A stretch of DNA of 64,000 nt from Mesorhizobium loti (GTDB taxonomy: Bacteria > Pseudomonadota > Alphaproteobacteria > Rhizobiales > Rhizobiaceae): assembly GCF_013170705.1 (NCBI RefSeq), contig NZ_CP033334.1, forward strand, positions 4,875,501 through 4,939,500, given 5' to 3'. This document shows, one piece after another, positions 33,305 through 41,962 of the stretch. The position numbers and the translations under genes are program-made. The number at the start of each line of letters is the position of its first letter. Position 1 is the stretch's first letter. The notes under the pieces were generated by a model. That model did no database searches, was not told the origin of the DNA, and saw only the letters and a program-made list of their open reading frames with translations.

Positions 33305-34326
33305 TGTTCCGCACCGGCCCGCGCAATCTTATCACCGACGTTGCCGGCCTGCGCGTCGGCAACGCTTCCGACGCAAGGTTGAAGTCCGGCGTGACGACGG
33401 TGCTTTGCGACGAACCGGGGGTGGCCGGTGTCCAGATCCTGGGCGGCGCGCCGGGCACGCGCGAGACGGACCTGCTCGAACCCCACAATTCGGTCGAGGC
33501 GATCCATGCGGTGGTGCTGTCGGGAGGTTCGGCTTTCGGCCTTGATGCGGCGTCCGGCGTGCAGGCGGCGCTGCGCGAGCGCGGTACCGGCTTCGAGGTC
33601 GGCGGCTTTCGCGTGCCGATCGTGCCGGCGGCGATCCTGTTCGACCTTAGCAATGGCGGCGACAAGGACTGGGGCCGCTACCCCCCTTACCGCGACCTCG
33701 GCTATGAGGCAGCGCAATCCGCCGCCACCGATTTCCAGCTCGGCACGGTGGGCGCCGGCACCGGTGCGCTGACCGCGGGGCTGAAGGGCGGCCTGGGTTC
33801 GGCCTCGATGCTGCTCGATAGCGGCGTCACCATCGGCGCGCTGGCCGCCGTCAATCCGACCGGATCGGTGACCGTCGGCCGCACCCGCCATTTCTGGGCA
33901 GCACCCTTCGAAATTCTCGATGAATTCGGCGGGCTCGGTTATCCCTCGCCGATGCCCGACGATGCGAAGCGGATTTTGCTGAAATACCGCGACAATCAGG
34001 CAGGCATGCAGATGGAAACCGGCGGCAACACCACCATTGCCGTCATTGCGACGGACGCGATCCTCACCAAGGCGGCGGCGAAGCGCCTGGCCATGTCGGC
34101 GCATGACGGCTTCGTGCGCGCCATCTGGCCGACACATACGCCGGCCGATGGCGATCTCGTGTTTGCACTGGCGACGGGAACGAGCGGCATCCGGCTCGAA
34201 GCCGATACGGCAATCGACCTCTATGCCGCGGCCGGCGCCACCATGGCACGCGCCATCAGCCGCGGCGTGTTTGCCGCGACGCCAGCCGACAACGATCTGT
34301 TCCCGGTATGGTCGCGCCGGAGCTGA
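33304..34326 (+). CDS. P1 family peptidase (DmpA/S58-like)
   Basis: A 340-residue N-terminal-nucleophile hydrolase of the P1/S58 family (DmpA, NylC and relatives), which are made as a precursor and cleave themselves. The expected autocleavage site is GGNTTIAVIATD (Asn-Thr), leaving a threonine nucleophile; GAGTGALTAGLKGGLGSAS and VLSGGSAFGLDAASG are family blocks. Known members are aminopeptidases or amide hydrolases acting on D- or beta-amino acid peptides or oligomers. No signal peptide is visible. Translation is coupled to the binding-protein gene. Confidence 0.9.
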   Translation: MFRTGPRNLITDVAGLRVGNASDARLKSGVTTVLCDEPGVAGVQILGGAPGTRETDLLEPHNSVEAIHAVVLSGGSAFGLDAASGVQAALRERGTGFEVGGFRVPIVPAAILFDLSNGGDKDWGRYPPYRDLGYEAAQSAATDFQLGTVGAGTGALTAGLKGGLGSASMLLDSGVTIGALAAVNPTGSVTVGRTRHFWAAPFEILDEFGGLGYPSPMPDDAKRILLKYRDNQAGMQMETGGNTTIAVIATDAILTKAAAKRLAMSAHDGFVRAIWPTHTPADGDLVFALATGTSGIRLEADTAIDLYAAAGATMARAISRGVFAATPADNDLFPVWSRRS

Positions 34327-34335
34327 CGGCGTCGA

Positions 34336-34590
34336 TCAGGTCGGATCGGACTTTTCTTCCTCGAACGTCACCGCGACATCGGAATTCGCCGACAGCCAGA
34401 CCTTCTTGCCGTCGACCTCGGCAACCAGGGCCAGGGGAATGTAGTGATGATGGCCCTTGTGAGCACCCTCGCCGCTGTCGGCCTTGGTCAGTTTGATACG
34501 CTGGCCGTCAACCTTGTCGACGGTGCCGACATGCACGCCATCGGCGCCGACGACTTCCATATGCTCACGGATCTTGCTTGTGTCGGTCAT
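34336..34590 (-). CDS. DUF2171 family protein
   Basis: An 84-residue protein of the DUF2171 family, a small PRC-barrel-like beta fold. The pattern is REHMEVVGADGVHVGTVDKV, then IKLTKADSGEGAHKGHHHYI, ending in a strand-rich WLSANSDVAVTFEEE. The start at 34590 follows GGAGAA. The family is common in soil proteobacteria, often beside stress genes; the function is unknown. It converges on the P1 peptidase gene. Confidence 0.85.
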   Translation of the reverse strand: MTDTSKIREHMEVVGADGVHVGTVDKVDGQRIKLTKADSGEGAHKGHHHYIPLALVAEVDGKKVWLSANSDVAVTFEEEKSDPT

Positions 34591-34720
34591 GGTGGTTCTC
34601 CATTGGGACTGCCGACAATAACAAATGACAAGCCGTTTGGATGCATTGGCTTTCAACCCGCACGACGTTTTGATTCGGTCGTGCTAGGGATTGAACGATC
34701 GCGGCCGTCGGAGTGAAACC

Positions 34721-35446
34721 ATGCGACTGCTTTTCCTGTTTGCCGTTTCCCTGGCCGTGCAGTTTGCGGCGTCGATCGTCGCCCAGGCCGGCGATGTCGC
34801 CGAGCTTGAAATCCTTGGCTTCACCAAGGACGGCGGCGTGTTCGCCTTCGAGGAATATGGCGTCCAAGACGGGTCGGGCTTTCCCTATGCCAACCGCTAT
34901 TACATCGACACGAGCAATGACAGCTTTCTCAAGGGCACCCCAATCAGGGTCCGGCTTGACGACGAGAATGCCACGCTCGACACCGCCCGCCTCCAGGTCC
35001 GGCAAAAGGGCGAGGCCATTGTCAGTCAGACCGAGCTGAGCGCCAATCGCGGCATCACCGCCGGCTTCAACCCGGTGACCGAGCTTTCGGCGGATCCGCA
35101 CCGCATGGTGGTAAATCCGCGGCCGATCTTCTCTCCGGTCGACCAGCCGCTCGAGTTCCGGCTGGACGAGATCGGCATGAACAATACCGAAGGCTGCCAG
35201 AGCCAGGGCGAGATCAATGGCTTCAGGCTGCTGCGCATCGAAGCGCAGGACGGCGGTACCACCAAATTGCTGCATGAAGACAAGTCGATCCCCAAGAGTC
35301 GGGGATGTCCGAACGGCTACCGCATCGGCGCGGTGCAGACATTCTCGATGGACAGCCTCAGCGCCTATGCGGTGCTGATCGCGGTGCGCCAATACGGCTT
35401 CGAGGGGCCGGACTATCGCTGGATCGCGGTGACCGGCCGCCTGTGA
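34721..35446 (+). CDS. DUF2259 family exported protein
   Basis: A 241-residue exported protein, signal peptide about residues 1-24 (ending VAQA). The family pattern is ELEILGFTKDGGVFAFEEYG and DGSGFPYANRYYIDTSND near the N-terminus, with YAVLIAVRQYGFEGPDYRWI at the end. The start at 34721 has CGGAG upstream. DUF2259 proteins are periplasmic and uncharacterised. Its stop overlaps the GTG of the following membrane-protein gene (GTGA). Confidence 0.75.
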   Translation: MRLLFLFAVSLAVQFAASIVAQAGDVAELEILGFTKDGGVFAFEEYGVQDGSGFPYANRYYIDTSNDSFLKGTPIRVRLDDENATLDTARLQVRQKGEAIVSQTELSANRGITAGFNPVTELSADPHRMVVNPRPIFSPVDQPLEFRLDEIGMNNTEGCQSQGEINGFRLLRIEAQDGGTTKLLHEDKSIPKSRGCPNGYRIGAVQTFSMDSLSAYAVLIAVRQYGFEGPDYRWIAVTGRL

Positions 35447-35970
35447 CACCGCCTGTTCAACTCGCCACGTCCAACCGTGCCCTCGCCCGCTTTCGCCACG
35501 CGACACCAACGCCGCGCACGGCCCTTCTCGGTGCCCTCCTGTGGGCTGCCACAATGGGCGCCAGCGCGCTCGTCAATCTGTCGTTGCTGGATAGTTGGGT
35601 GACGCCGGACAAAATCCGCAAAGTGTCGCTGCTGTTCGCGGGCGGCGGCGCCCTGGCCTTTCCGGTTGGCCTGTTCGCGGCACGGCTGGTCTCGCTCGGA
35701 AGGGGCTGGGAGGTCGCCTTCGCGGCAGCAATGGTGTGCCTTGCGGTCGTGACGATCGGGCTGACCGCCGGGCTCTATGCCTTGCAGTACCGGTCCTACT
35801 ATGCCGAATGGCATGCGCCCGTCTTCACTCTCACCTGGGGGCTTCAGTTCGCCTTCACAATGGCGGTGGCGCTCTACCAGTTCGTTGTGCTGGGCATCCG
35901 GCTCTATTTTCCGCTTGGGTTCATCGCCTTGTTTGCCGCCAGCCTCTGGTTTGCGCGGCAGCGGCGTTGA
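35443..35970 (+). CDS. hypothetical membrane protein, about five helices
   Basis: A 175-residue protein with hydrophobic spans near residues 23-40, 55-75, 83-105, 120-140 and 145-165. The frame starts at GTG 35443, which overlaps the stop of the DUF2259 gene, so translational coupling is likely and supports this start. No family is recognised. The C-terminus ends with basic residues (WFARQRR), consistent with a cytoplasmic tail. Confidence 0.7.
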   Translation: MTPPVQLATSNRALARFRHATPTPRTALLGALLWAATMGASALVNLSLLDSWVTPDKIRKVSLLFAGGGALAFPVGLFAARLVSLGRGWEVAFAAAMVCLAVVTIGLTAGLYALQYRSYYAEWHAPVFTLTWGLQFAFTMAVALYQFVVLGIRLYFPLGFIALFAASLWFARQRR

Positions 35971-36008
35971 GCATTTCGTCCGCCTCTGTTAGGACGCGGG
36001 CTAACCCG

Positions 36009-36109
36009 GAGCGGTTCAGCGTTTGGTAGAACCGCCGACCCGCTCTACTCCTTCTTTTTCGCAATTCCGGACGGAAAACCGCTGCGAACGTTTCCTGGAT
36101 TGCTCTAGA
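36009..36109. repeat. intergenic mosaic repeat, copy 1
   Basis: This element begins GAGCGGTTCAGCGTTTGG and ends TTTCCTGGATTGCTCTAGA. It shares both ends and the core (GCAATTCC...GGAAAACCGC) with the element at 50338-50466. It has an internal inverted repeat (GCGGTTC with GAACCGC-like arms). It lies just upstream of purB, whose promoter may be inside or next to it. Confidence 0.75.
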
Positions 36110-36126
36110 TACATCAGGACTGACCG

Positions 36127-37434
36127 ATGATCCCTCGCTATTCCCGGCCGGAAATGGTCGCCATCTGGTCGCCCGAAACCCGGTTTCGCATCTGGTTCGA
36201 AATCGAGGCTCATGCTTGCGATGCGTTGGCCGAACTCGGCGTCATTCCCAAGGAAGCGGCAAAAACCATCTGGGAGAAGGGCAATGCCGCGAAATTCGAC
36301 GTGGAGAAGATCGACGAGATCGAGCGCGTCACCAAGCATGACGTGATCGCCTTCCTGACCCATCTTGCCGAATTCGTTGGACCGGACGCGCGTTTCATCC
36401 ACCAGGGCATGACGTCTTCGGATGTGCTGGACACCTGCTTTGCCGTCCAGCTTACCCGCGCCAGCGACATTCTGCTCGCTGACATTGACGGCCTGCTTGC
36501 GGCCCTCAAGCGCCGTGCCTTCGAGCACAAGGATACCGTCACCATCGGCCGCAGCCACGGCATCCATGCCGAGCCGACAACCTTCGGCATCAAGCTGGCG
36601 CAGGCCTATGCCGAATTCTCGCGCTGCCGCGAGCGGCTGGTGCATGCGCGGGAAGATATCGCTACCTGCGCCATTTCCGGGGCGGTCGGCACCTTCGCCA
36701 ACATCGAACCCTATGTCGAGGAGCATGTTGCGGCGAAGCTCGGGCTGAAGCCGGAACCGGTGTCGACGCAAGTGATCCCGCGCGACCGCCATGCCATGTT
36801 CTTTGCCACGCTCGGTGTCATCGCCTCATCGATGGAGCGGCTGGCAACCGAGATCCGACATCTGCAGCGTACCGAGGTGCTGGAAGCGGAAGAGTATTTT
36901 TCGCCGGGCCAGAAAGGCTCGTCGGCGATGCCGCACAAGCGCAATCCGGTACTGACGGAAAACCTCACCGGCCTTGCCCGCATGGTGCGCTCCATGGCGC
37001 TGCCGGCGATGGAGGACGTGGCGCTCTGGCATGAGCGCGACATCTCGCACTCGTCGGTCGAGCGCATGATCGGGCCGGACGCCACCGTGACGCTGGATTT
37101 CGCGCTGTCACGCCTGACCGGTGTCATCGAAAAGCTGGTCGTCTATCCCGAGAACATGCTGAAGAACATGAACAAGTTCCGCGGCCTGGTGCATTCGCAG
37201 CGCGTGATGCTGGCGCTGACGCAGGCCGGCCTGTCGCGCGAGGATTCCTACCGGCTGGTGCAACGCAACGCCATGAAGGTGTGGGAACAAGGCGCTGATT
37301 TTCTTGAGGAACTTTTGGCCGACAGGGAAGTCACCGCCGCGCTTCCCGAGGCGGAAATCCGCGAGAAATTCGATCTTGGCTATCACACCAAGCATGTCGA
37401 CACGATCTTCAGGCGGGTGTTCGGGAAAGCTTGA
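36127..37434 (+). CDS. purB: adenylosuccinate lyase
   Basis: The 435-residue PurB enzyme, which removes fumarate from SAICAR and from adenylosuccinate in purine synthesis. The N-terminus MIPRYSRPEMVAIWSPE, the catalytic HQGMTSSDVLDTC and GRSHGIHAEPTTFG blocks and the fumarase-superfamily signature GSSAMPHKRNP are all present. It is transcribed alone, ahead of other pur genes by a few kb (purC, purS, purQ, purL), which is the usual rhizobial arrangement. Confidence 0.97.
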   Translation: MIPRYSRPEMVAIWSPETRFRIWFEIEAHACDALAELGVIPKEAAKTIWEKGNAAKFDVEKIDEIERVTKHDVIAFLTHLAEFVGPDARFIHQGMTSSDVLDTCFAVQLTRASDILLADIDGLLAALKRRAFEHKDTVTIGRSHGIHAEPTTFGIKLAQAYAEFSRCRERLVHAREDIATCAISGAVGTFANIEPYVEEHVAAKLGLKPEPVSTQVIPRDRHAMFFATLGVIASSMERLATEIRHLQRTEVLEAEEYFSPGQKGSSAMPHKRNPVLTENLTGLARMVRSMALPAMEDVALWHERDISHSSVERMIGPDATVTLDFALSRLTGVIEKLVVYPENMLKNMNKFRGLVHSQRVMLALTQAGLSREDSYRLVQRNAMKVWEQGADFLEELLADREVTAALPEAEIREKFDLGYHTKHVDTIFRRVFGKA

Positions 37435-37444
37435 GGCGAGCTTT

Positions 37445-37607
37445 CCTTCTCCCCGTCACCATGCAGGGAGAAGGTGCCGGCAGGCGGACGAGGGGCGGCG
37501 CCTACTTTGGCGACCGTCGCACCTACTGCCCTTTGACAATATCAAACCTCGGCGCTGCCCCTCATTGCCCTGCCGGGCATTTCTCCCCATATGGTGACGG
37601 GGAGAAC
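37445..37607. repeat. MITE-like repeat with terminal inverted repeats
   Basis: The ends are perfect 16-base inverted repeats, TTCTCCCCGTCACCAT at 37447-37462 and its complement at 37591-37606. Subterminal arms also pair (GGTGCCGGCAGG with CCTGCCGGGCA). The inner part has no reading frame. It fits a miniature non-autonomous transposable element or a structured intergenic repeat of Mesorhizobium type, inserted between purB and the VOC gene. I did not see a clear target duplication. Confidence 0.8.
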
Positions 37608-37627
37608 GACGCTTTACCTAAGTCAAA

Positions 37628-38527
37628 TCAGGCCTTTCCAGGCACAGTCCTGATCACCGTGCCCCAGGGATCCTCGCGGGTCGTTTCGCCGGTGACATTG
37701 TCCGAACGCATCTCGACCCAGGCAAGGCCCGAGCGGGCCGGGTCGCGGCGGCCGGCGCCGGCGCTTTGCCAGGCATTGGCGCCGATGTGGTGGTGGTAAT
37801 GGCCTGACGACAGGAACACCGCCTGACCGCCATATTTGGCCACCGTGTCGAAGCCGAATTCCTGGTTCCACCAGGCTTCGGCCTCTTCCGGCCTGCCGAC
37901 GCGCAGGTGGACATGGCCGACAATGCTGTTCTCCGGCGCACCTTGCCAGCCCGCATCGCCCGCTGGCACTTCGCCAACGACCGCAGGAATATTCAACCGC
38001 TCCGTCGCCATGGCGATCTTGTCACCATTCCATTTCCAGTCCTGCGGACGGCGGTCGGCATAGATTTCGATGCCGTTGCCTTCGGGATCGGTCAGGTACA
38101 GCGCTTCGCTGACCAGATGATCCGAAGCGCCCTCGATGGCGATCTTGTCTGATATGGCATGGTTGATCCAGCGGCCGAGATCGGCACGGCTGGGCAGCAG
38201 GAAGGCCGTGTGGAACAGGCCGGCGCTGCGCGGATCGTCCGGCTTGGCGGAAGCATCCGGCTCCAGCACCAGCAACGGTCGGTTGGCGGCGCCGAGCGTG
38301 ATCGCGCCATCGGCACGGCTCAATTCCTGAAGGCCGACGACCCGGCGGTAATAGGCAGCGAGGCTTTCGGCATCGCGCGCCTTCAGCCCGACGCGGGCAA
38401 CGCTCACAGGCGTGGTGGCGGCAAAGGGCAGTTCACTCATCATTGTCTCCGTTGCGGCAACGCTTGGTGAAACTCCCAAAGCCAGGAGCCCGGCGCCGCC
38501 GATCATTGTACGTCGTGTCAGTGCCAA
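37628..38527 (-). CDS. VOC (glyoxalase/extradiol dioxygenase) family protein with Tat-like leader
   Basis: A 299-residue vicinal-oxygen-chelate protein with two VOC modules, similar to CatE-type catechol 2,3-dioxygenase-like proteins. The modules are around ARVGLKARDAESLAAYYRRV to YLTDPEGNGIEIYADR, and HVHLRVGRPEEAEAWWNQEF to SSGHYHHHIG. The first ~25 residues form a twin-arginine-type signal (TRRTMIGGAGLLALG). That start is TTG at 38527 with GGAGGA upstream. A second start (ATG, 38440) has its own GGAG and would give a 270-residue cytoplasmic form. The substrate is unknown. Confidence 0.82.
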   Translation of the reverse strand: MALTRRTMIGGAGLLALGVSPSVAATETMMSELPFAATTPVSVARVGLKARDAESLAAYYRRVVGLQELSRADGAITLGAANRPLLVLEPDASAKPDDPRSAGLFHTAFLLPSRADLGRWINHAISDKIAIEGASDHLVSEALYLTDPEGNGIEIYADRRPQDWKWNGDKIAMATERLNIPAVVGEVPAGDAGWQGAPENSIVGHVHLRVGRPEEAEAWWNQEFGFDTVAKYGGQAVFLSSGHYHHHIGANAWQSAGAGRRDPARSGLAWVEMRSDNVTGETTREDPWGTVIRTVPGKA

Positions 38528-38686
38528 AATCCCGGTCCTCCACGGCTGTTTTCTCTCAATCGACAGATCGTCGATCTCGATCGTTCACACAAGACAGCGA
38601 AAAGCGAACATGGTGTTCACCATTCCAGCTCAAGAGCTTGCCCGTCGATGGTTGCATGAGACAATCGCGCTCGCTATCTCAGCGCC

Positions 38687-39241
38687 ATGAAAGTCAAAGA
38701 CGCAGATATTTTGATCGTTCCGGGCTACACCAATTCCGGACCCGAGCATTGGCAGACCCGCTGGGAGTCGAAACTGTCGACGGCGCGCCGCGTCGAGCAG
38801 GCGGAGTGGTCGAAGCCGGTGCGCGAGGACTGGACGGCGAGCGTGGCCAAAGCGGTCAACGAGGCCGAGAGGCCTGTCGTCATCGTCGCGCATTCGCTGG
38901 GCGTGGCCGCGGCCGTGCAGGCCATACCGCAATTCGTGAAACCGGTCGCCGGGGCCTTCTTCGTGGCGCCGCCCGATGTCGCCAACCCCAAGCTCAAGCC
39001 GAAGCACCTGATGACCTTCGGTCCCTATCCGCGCGAGCCGCTGCCCTTCCCTTCGATCCTGATTGCCAGTCGCAACGATCCGTTCTGCGCCTTCGATGTC
39101 GCCGAGGACATTGCCGGCGCCTGGGGTTCGCTGTTCATCGATGCCGGCGAGACCGGCCATCTCAATGCGGATTCAGGCTTTGGCCCGTGGCCAGAGGGAT
39201 CGATGACCTTCGCCAAGTTCCTGACCGACCTGAAGGCTTAG
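38687..39241 (+). CDS. RBBP9/YdeN-type small serine hydrolase
   Basis: A 184-residue alpha/beta hydrolase of the RBBP9/YdeN family. N-terminal LIVPGYTNSGPEHWQTRWE gives the family pattern, the nucleophile is in VAHSLGVAAAV, the acid in ASRNDPFC, and the catalytic His in AGETGHLNADSGFGPWPEG. The role in bacteria is unknown; some members hydrolyse short esters or aminopeptide substrates. It converges on the aldolase gene. Confidence 0.9.
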   Translation: MKVKDADILIVPGYTNSGPEHWQTRWESKLSTARRVEQAEWSKPVREDWTASVAKAVNEAERPVVIVAHSLGVAAAVQAIPQFVKPVAGAFFVAPPDVANPKLKPKHLMTFGPYPREPLPFPSILIASRNDPFCAFDVAEDIAGAWGSLFIDAGETGHLNADSGFGPWPEGSMTFAKFLTDLKA

Positions 39242-39260
39242 CGTCTCGGGCCGTACCCCG

Positions 39261-40034
39261 TCAGGCGTCGATGGACGCCTTGATGTCTTTCAGCAGGGTC
39301 TTTGCGCCCAGCGAAATCAGCGCATGCTCGGACCCCGTGGCGAGCAGACGATAGCCCATCGCCACGACACGGCCGGCAATTGCCGGTTCGACGACATAGA
39401 TGGCGGCATGTTTTCCGGCCTTGCGGGTGCGTTCGGCAACCGACGCCACCGTCTCCATCATGCTCTCCAGCGTGGAATTGACCGTGGCGCCGTTGGTCCA
39501 GGCGATCGAGAAATCCGATGGCCCGAGGAAAATGCCGTCGATGCCCGGCGTGTCGAGAATGCCGTCGAGCGCGTCAAGCGCGGCGCGGGTCTCGACCATC
39601 GCAAACGCCATCGTGCGCTGGTTGGTGTCGCGCAGCCATTCGGCATAATCGCCCTTGCCATGGCGTGGAAAGGCATAGGTCGGACCCCATGAGCGCTCGC
39701 CGAGCGGCGGATACTTCATCGCCGCGGCGAACAGCTTTGCATCGGCCACCGAATTCACCATCGGCGCGATGACCGCCTCGGCGCCGAAATCGAGCGCCCG
39801 GCTGGCCATGTCGAAACGGCCGACGGGAATACGCACCAGTCCGGGCTTGCCGGTGGCGAGCACCGGCGCCAGACCGCGCAGCACGCTGTCTTCATGATGG
39901 CCGCCATGCTGCATATCGAGCGTGACGGCGTCGAAGCCCTGTTTGGCGAGGATCTCGACGGTCAGGGCATCCGGCACACCCGACCAGGCGGTGATCAGCG
40001 TTTCATCGGCGGCAAGGCGTGACTTCAGCGACAT
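39261..40034 (-). CDS. HpcH/HpaI-type class II aldolase
   Basis: A 257-residue TIM-barrel aldolase of the HpaI/citrate lyase family, which cleaves 4-hydroxy-2-oxo acids into pyruvate and an aldehyde using a divalent metal. Family marks are AVTLDMQHGGH, the RIPVG segment, EAVIAPMVNSVADAK, MVETRAALDALDGI (metal-binding Glu) and GIFLGPSDFSIAW (metal-binding Asp region). No aromatic-degradation genes surround it, so the real substrate is open. Confidence 0.9.
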   Translation of the reverse strand: MSLKSRLAADETLITAWSGVPDALTVEILAKQGFDAVTLDMQHGGHHEDSVLRGLAPVLATGKPGLVRIPVGRFDMASRALDFGAEAVIAPMVNSVADAKLFAAAMKYPPLGERSWGPTYAFPRHGKGDYAEWLRDTNQRTMAFAMVETRAALDALDGILDTPGIDGIFLGPSDFSIAWTNGATVNSTLESMMETVASVAERTRKAGKHAAIYVVEPAIAGRVVAMGYRLLATGSEHALISLGAKTLLKDIKASIDA

Positions 40035-40112
40035 CTAATCTCTTTCCTCGTTGACGTCGCATCGGACCGAAAACCGGTTCGATTTCGGAAGCACGGTGCG
40101 ACAACGCCATTA

Positions 40113-40158
40113 GCGTGAGAGCGACGTGCGTCCAACAGGACGCACGTCGCTCTCACGC
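40113..40158. repeat. perfect 21-base palindromic repeat
   Basis: Arms 40113-40133 and 40138-40158 are perfect inverted copies (GCGTGAGAGCGACGTGCGTCC) around an AACA loop. Just upstream (about 40070-40090) is a smaller palindrome CCGAAA...TTTCGG around ACCGGT. The unit sits between the aldolase gene start and the terminator of the DUF1476 gene. It has the form of the palindromic intergenic repeats of this lineage. Confidence 0.75.
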
Positions 40159-40189
40159 AGTTCAGCCGGAAACCAAGGCAAAGGCAAAG

Positions 40190-40215
40190 AAAAACCGCCC
40201 GGCTTGGCCGGGCGG
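40190..40215 (-). terminator. rho-independent terminator after the DUF1476 gene
   Basis: The stem CCGCCCGGC (40195-40203) pairs with GCCGGGCGG (40207-40215) around a TTG loop. Read on the minus strand the stem is followed by TTTTTCTTTG. It lies about 80 bases past the stop of the DUF1476 gene. Confidence 0.85.
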
Positions 40216-40298
40216 TCGATTGGTCCAGTCATTCTTCTTTGTCGCGGGTCCGGTCGCAAAACCGTGGGACATTCTTGCGGAACCTGCTCCGGCCCGGA

Positions 40299-40619
40299 TC
40301 AGGTGTTTTTGATCTGCTCGATCGCCTGCGCCATCAGTTCGTCCATGGTGCGGCGGATCTGATGGTCCGACTGATCGACGCCGGCGGCATCGAAATCCTT
40401 GCGGATCTTGCGGAACACGTCGTGGTCGCCGGCTTCCTCGATATCGGAAACAACCACTTCCTTGGCGTAGGCGTCGGCGTCCGCACCCGACTTTCCGAGC
40501 TTTTCGGCGGCCCACAGGCCGAGCGCCTTGTTGCGGCGCGCCGAAGCCTTGAACCGAAGCTCCTCGTCGAATGCAAATTTGCGCTCGAAGCCCTCTTCGC
40601 GGTCTTTCATGCTGCTCAT
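40299..40619 (-). CDS. DUF1476 protein, F1-ATPase zeta subunit
   Basis: A 106-residue helical protein of the DUF1476 family, known in alphaproteobacteria as the zeta subunit that inhibits the F1-ATPase by inserting its N-terminal helix. The pattern is MKDREEGFERKFAFDEELRF at the inhibitory N-terminus, ARRNKALGLWAAEKLGKSG and ADAYAKEVVVSDIEEAGD. The start at 40619 follows GGAGGG; a second ATG three codons later is possible. It is divergent from purC, an arrangement conserved in Rhizobiales. Confidence 0.92.
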   Translation of the reverse strand: MSSMKDREEGFERKFAFDEELRFKASARRNKALGLWAAEKLGKSGADADAYAKEVVVSDIEEAGDHDVFRKIRKDFDAAGVDQSDHQIRRTMDELMAQAIEQIKNT

Positions 40620-40894
40620 GGCGTCCCTCCGGTCAAATCCGATTCGTTGGCAAGGTGATATGTGTGTTGCCGAAGCACAAACCAAAAGGTCGCGAGCCGG
40701 TCAATACGCTTCGTCATATGCTGCGCTGCGGCATTTCAGTCCCGAAAGCGGTTGATTGGAAGGATTTGCCGATTGAGCAAACGATGTGATTGGGATAGAC
40801 CCGGCATTGAACCCCGCCGTCGCCGCACTAATTTAGGCGGACGGACAGGAACTGGTCGCTTGCCGCCTGCCCGCAAATCCAGAGAAAAAATCAG

Positions 40895-41689
40895 ATGAAA
40901 AATCGCCGCCGCATTTATGAAGGCAAGGCCAAAATCCTCTATGAGGGACCCGAACCCGGTACGCTGATCCAGTTCTTCAAGGACGATGCAACCGCGTTCA
41001 ACAAGAAGAAGCACGAGGTCATCGACGGCAAGGGCGTGCTCAACAACCGGATTTCCGAGTACATTTTCAATCATTTGAACCGCATGGGCATTCCGACCCA
41101 CTTCATCCGCCGGCTCAACATGCGCGAGCAACTGATCAAGGAAGTCGAGATCATCCCGCTCGAAGTGGTGGTGCGTAACGTCGCCGCCGGCTCGCTGTCG
41201 AAGCGCCTCGGCATCGAGGAAGGCACCGTTCTGCCGCGCTCGATCATCGAGTTCTACTACAAGGCCGACGCGCTCGACGATCCGATGGTGTCGGAAGAGC
41301 ACATTACGGCGTTCGGCTGGGCCTCCCCGCAGGAGATCGACGATGTCATGGCGCTCGCCATCCGCGTCAACGATTTCCTCTCCGGCCTGTTCATGGGCGT
41401 CGGCATCCAGCTCGTCGATTTCAAGATCGAGTGCGGCCGCCTGTTCGAGGGCGACATGATGCGCATCGTCGTCGCCGATGAGATTTCGCCGGATTCCTGC
41501 CGCCTGTGGGATGTGGCGACGCAGGACAAGCTCGACAAGGACCGTTTCCGCCGCGACATGGGCGGCCTGGTCGAAGCCTACCAGGAAGTCGCCCGCCGCC
41601 TCGGCATCATGAACGAGAACGAGCCGCCACGCCCGACCGGCCCAGTGCTCGTCGCCTCGACCGACGGCCTCAAGGGTAAGCCGCACTAA
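40895..41689 (+). CDS. purC: SAICAR synthase
   Basis: The 264-residue PurC enzyme (phosphoribosylaminoimidazole-succinocarboxamide synthase), joining aspartate to CAIR with ATP. The N-terminal [11 protein letters not shown], the [20 protein letters not shown] block, [17 protein letters not shown] and the signature [14 protein letters not shown] with [13 protein letters not shown] are all present. It starts a short operon: purS follows after 29 bases and purQ overlaps closely behind. Confidence 0.97.
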   Translation: MKNRRRIYEGKAKILYEGPEPGTLIQFFKDDATAFNKKKHEVIDGKGVLNNRISEYIFNHLNRMGIPTHFIRRLNMREQLIKEVEIIPLEVVVRNVAAGSLSKRLGIEEGTVLPRSIIEFYYKADALDDPMVSEEHITAFGWASPQEIDDVMALAIRVNDFLSGLFMGVGIQLVDFKIECGRLFEGDMMRIVVADEISPDSCRLWDVATQDKLDKDRFRRDMGGLVEAYQEVARRLGIMNENEPPRPTGPVLVASTDGLKGKPH

Positions 41690-41718
41690 CCGAGAATTCG
41701 AACAGGAACCTGCCCAGT

Positions 41719-41961
41719 ATGATCAAGGCTCGCATTACCGTCACTCTCAAGAACGGCGTCCTCGACCCGCAAGGCAAGGCGATCGAACACGCGCTGTCGG
41801 GGCTTGGCTTTGATGGCGTCGGCGCGGTGCGGCAGGGCAAGGTGTTCGACGTCGAACTGGCGGAAAGCGACAAGGCCAAGGCCGAAGCCGACCTGAAAGC
41901 CATGTGCGACAAGCTGCTGGCGAACACGGTGATCGAGAATTACGCGGTGGAGATCGCCTAA
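41719..41961 (+). CDS. purS: FGAM synthase subunit PurS
   Basis: The 80-residue small subunit that bridges PurL and PurQ in the three-part phosphoribosylformylglycinamidine synthase, helping ammonia transfer. It shows the usual [20 protein letters not shown] start and [13 protein letters not shown] end. It lies between purC and purQ, with one base before the purQ start. Confidence 0.95.
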   Translation: MIKARITVTLKNGVLDPQGKAIEHALSGLGFDGVGAVRQGKVFDVELAESDKAKAEADLKAMCDKLLANTVIENYAVEIA

Positions 41962-41962
41962 C

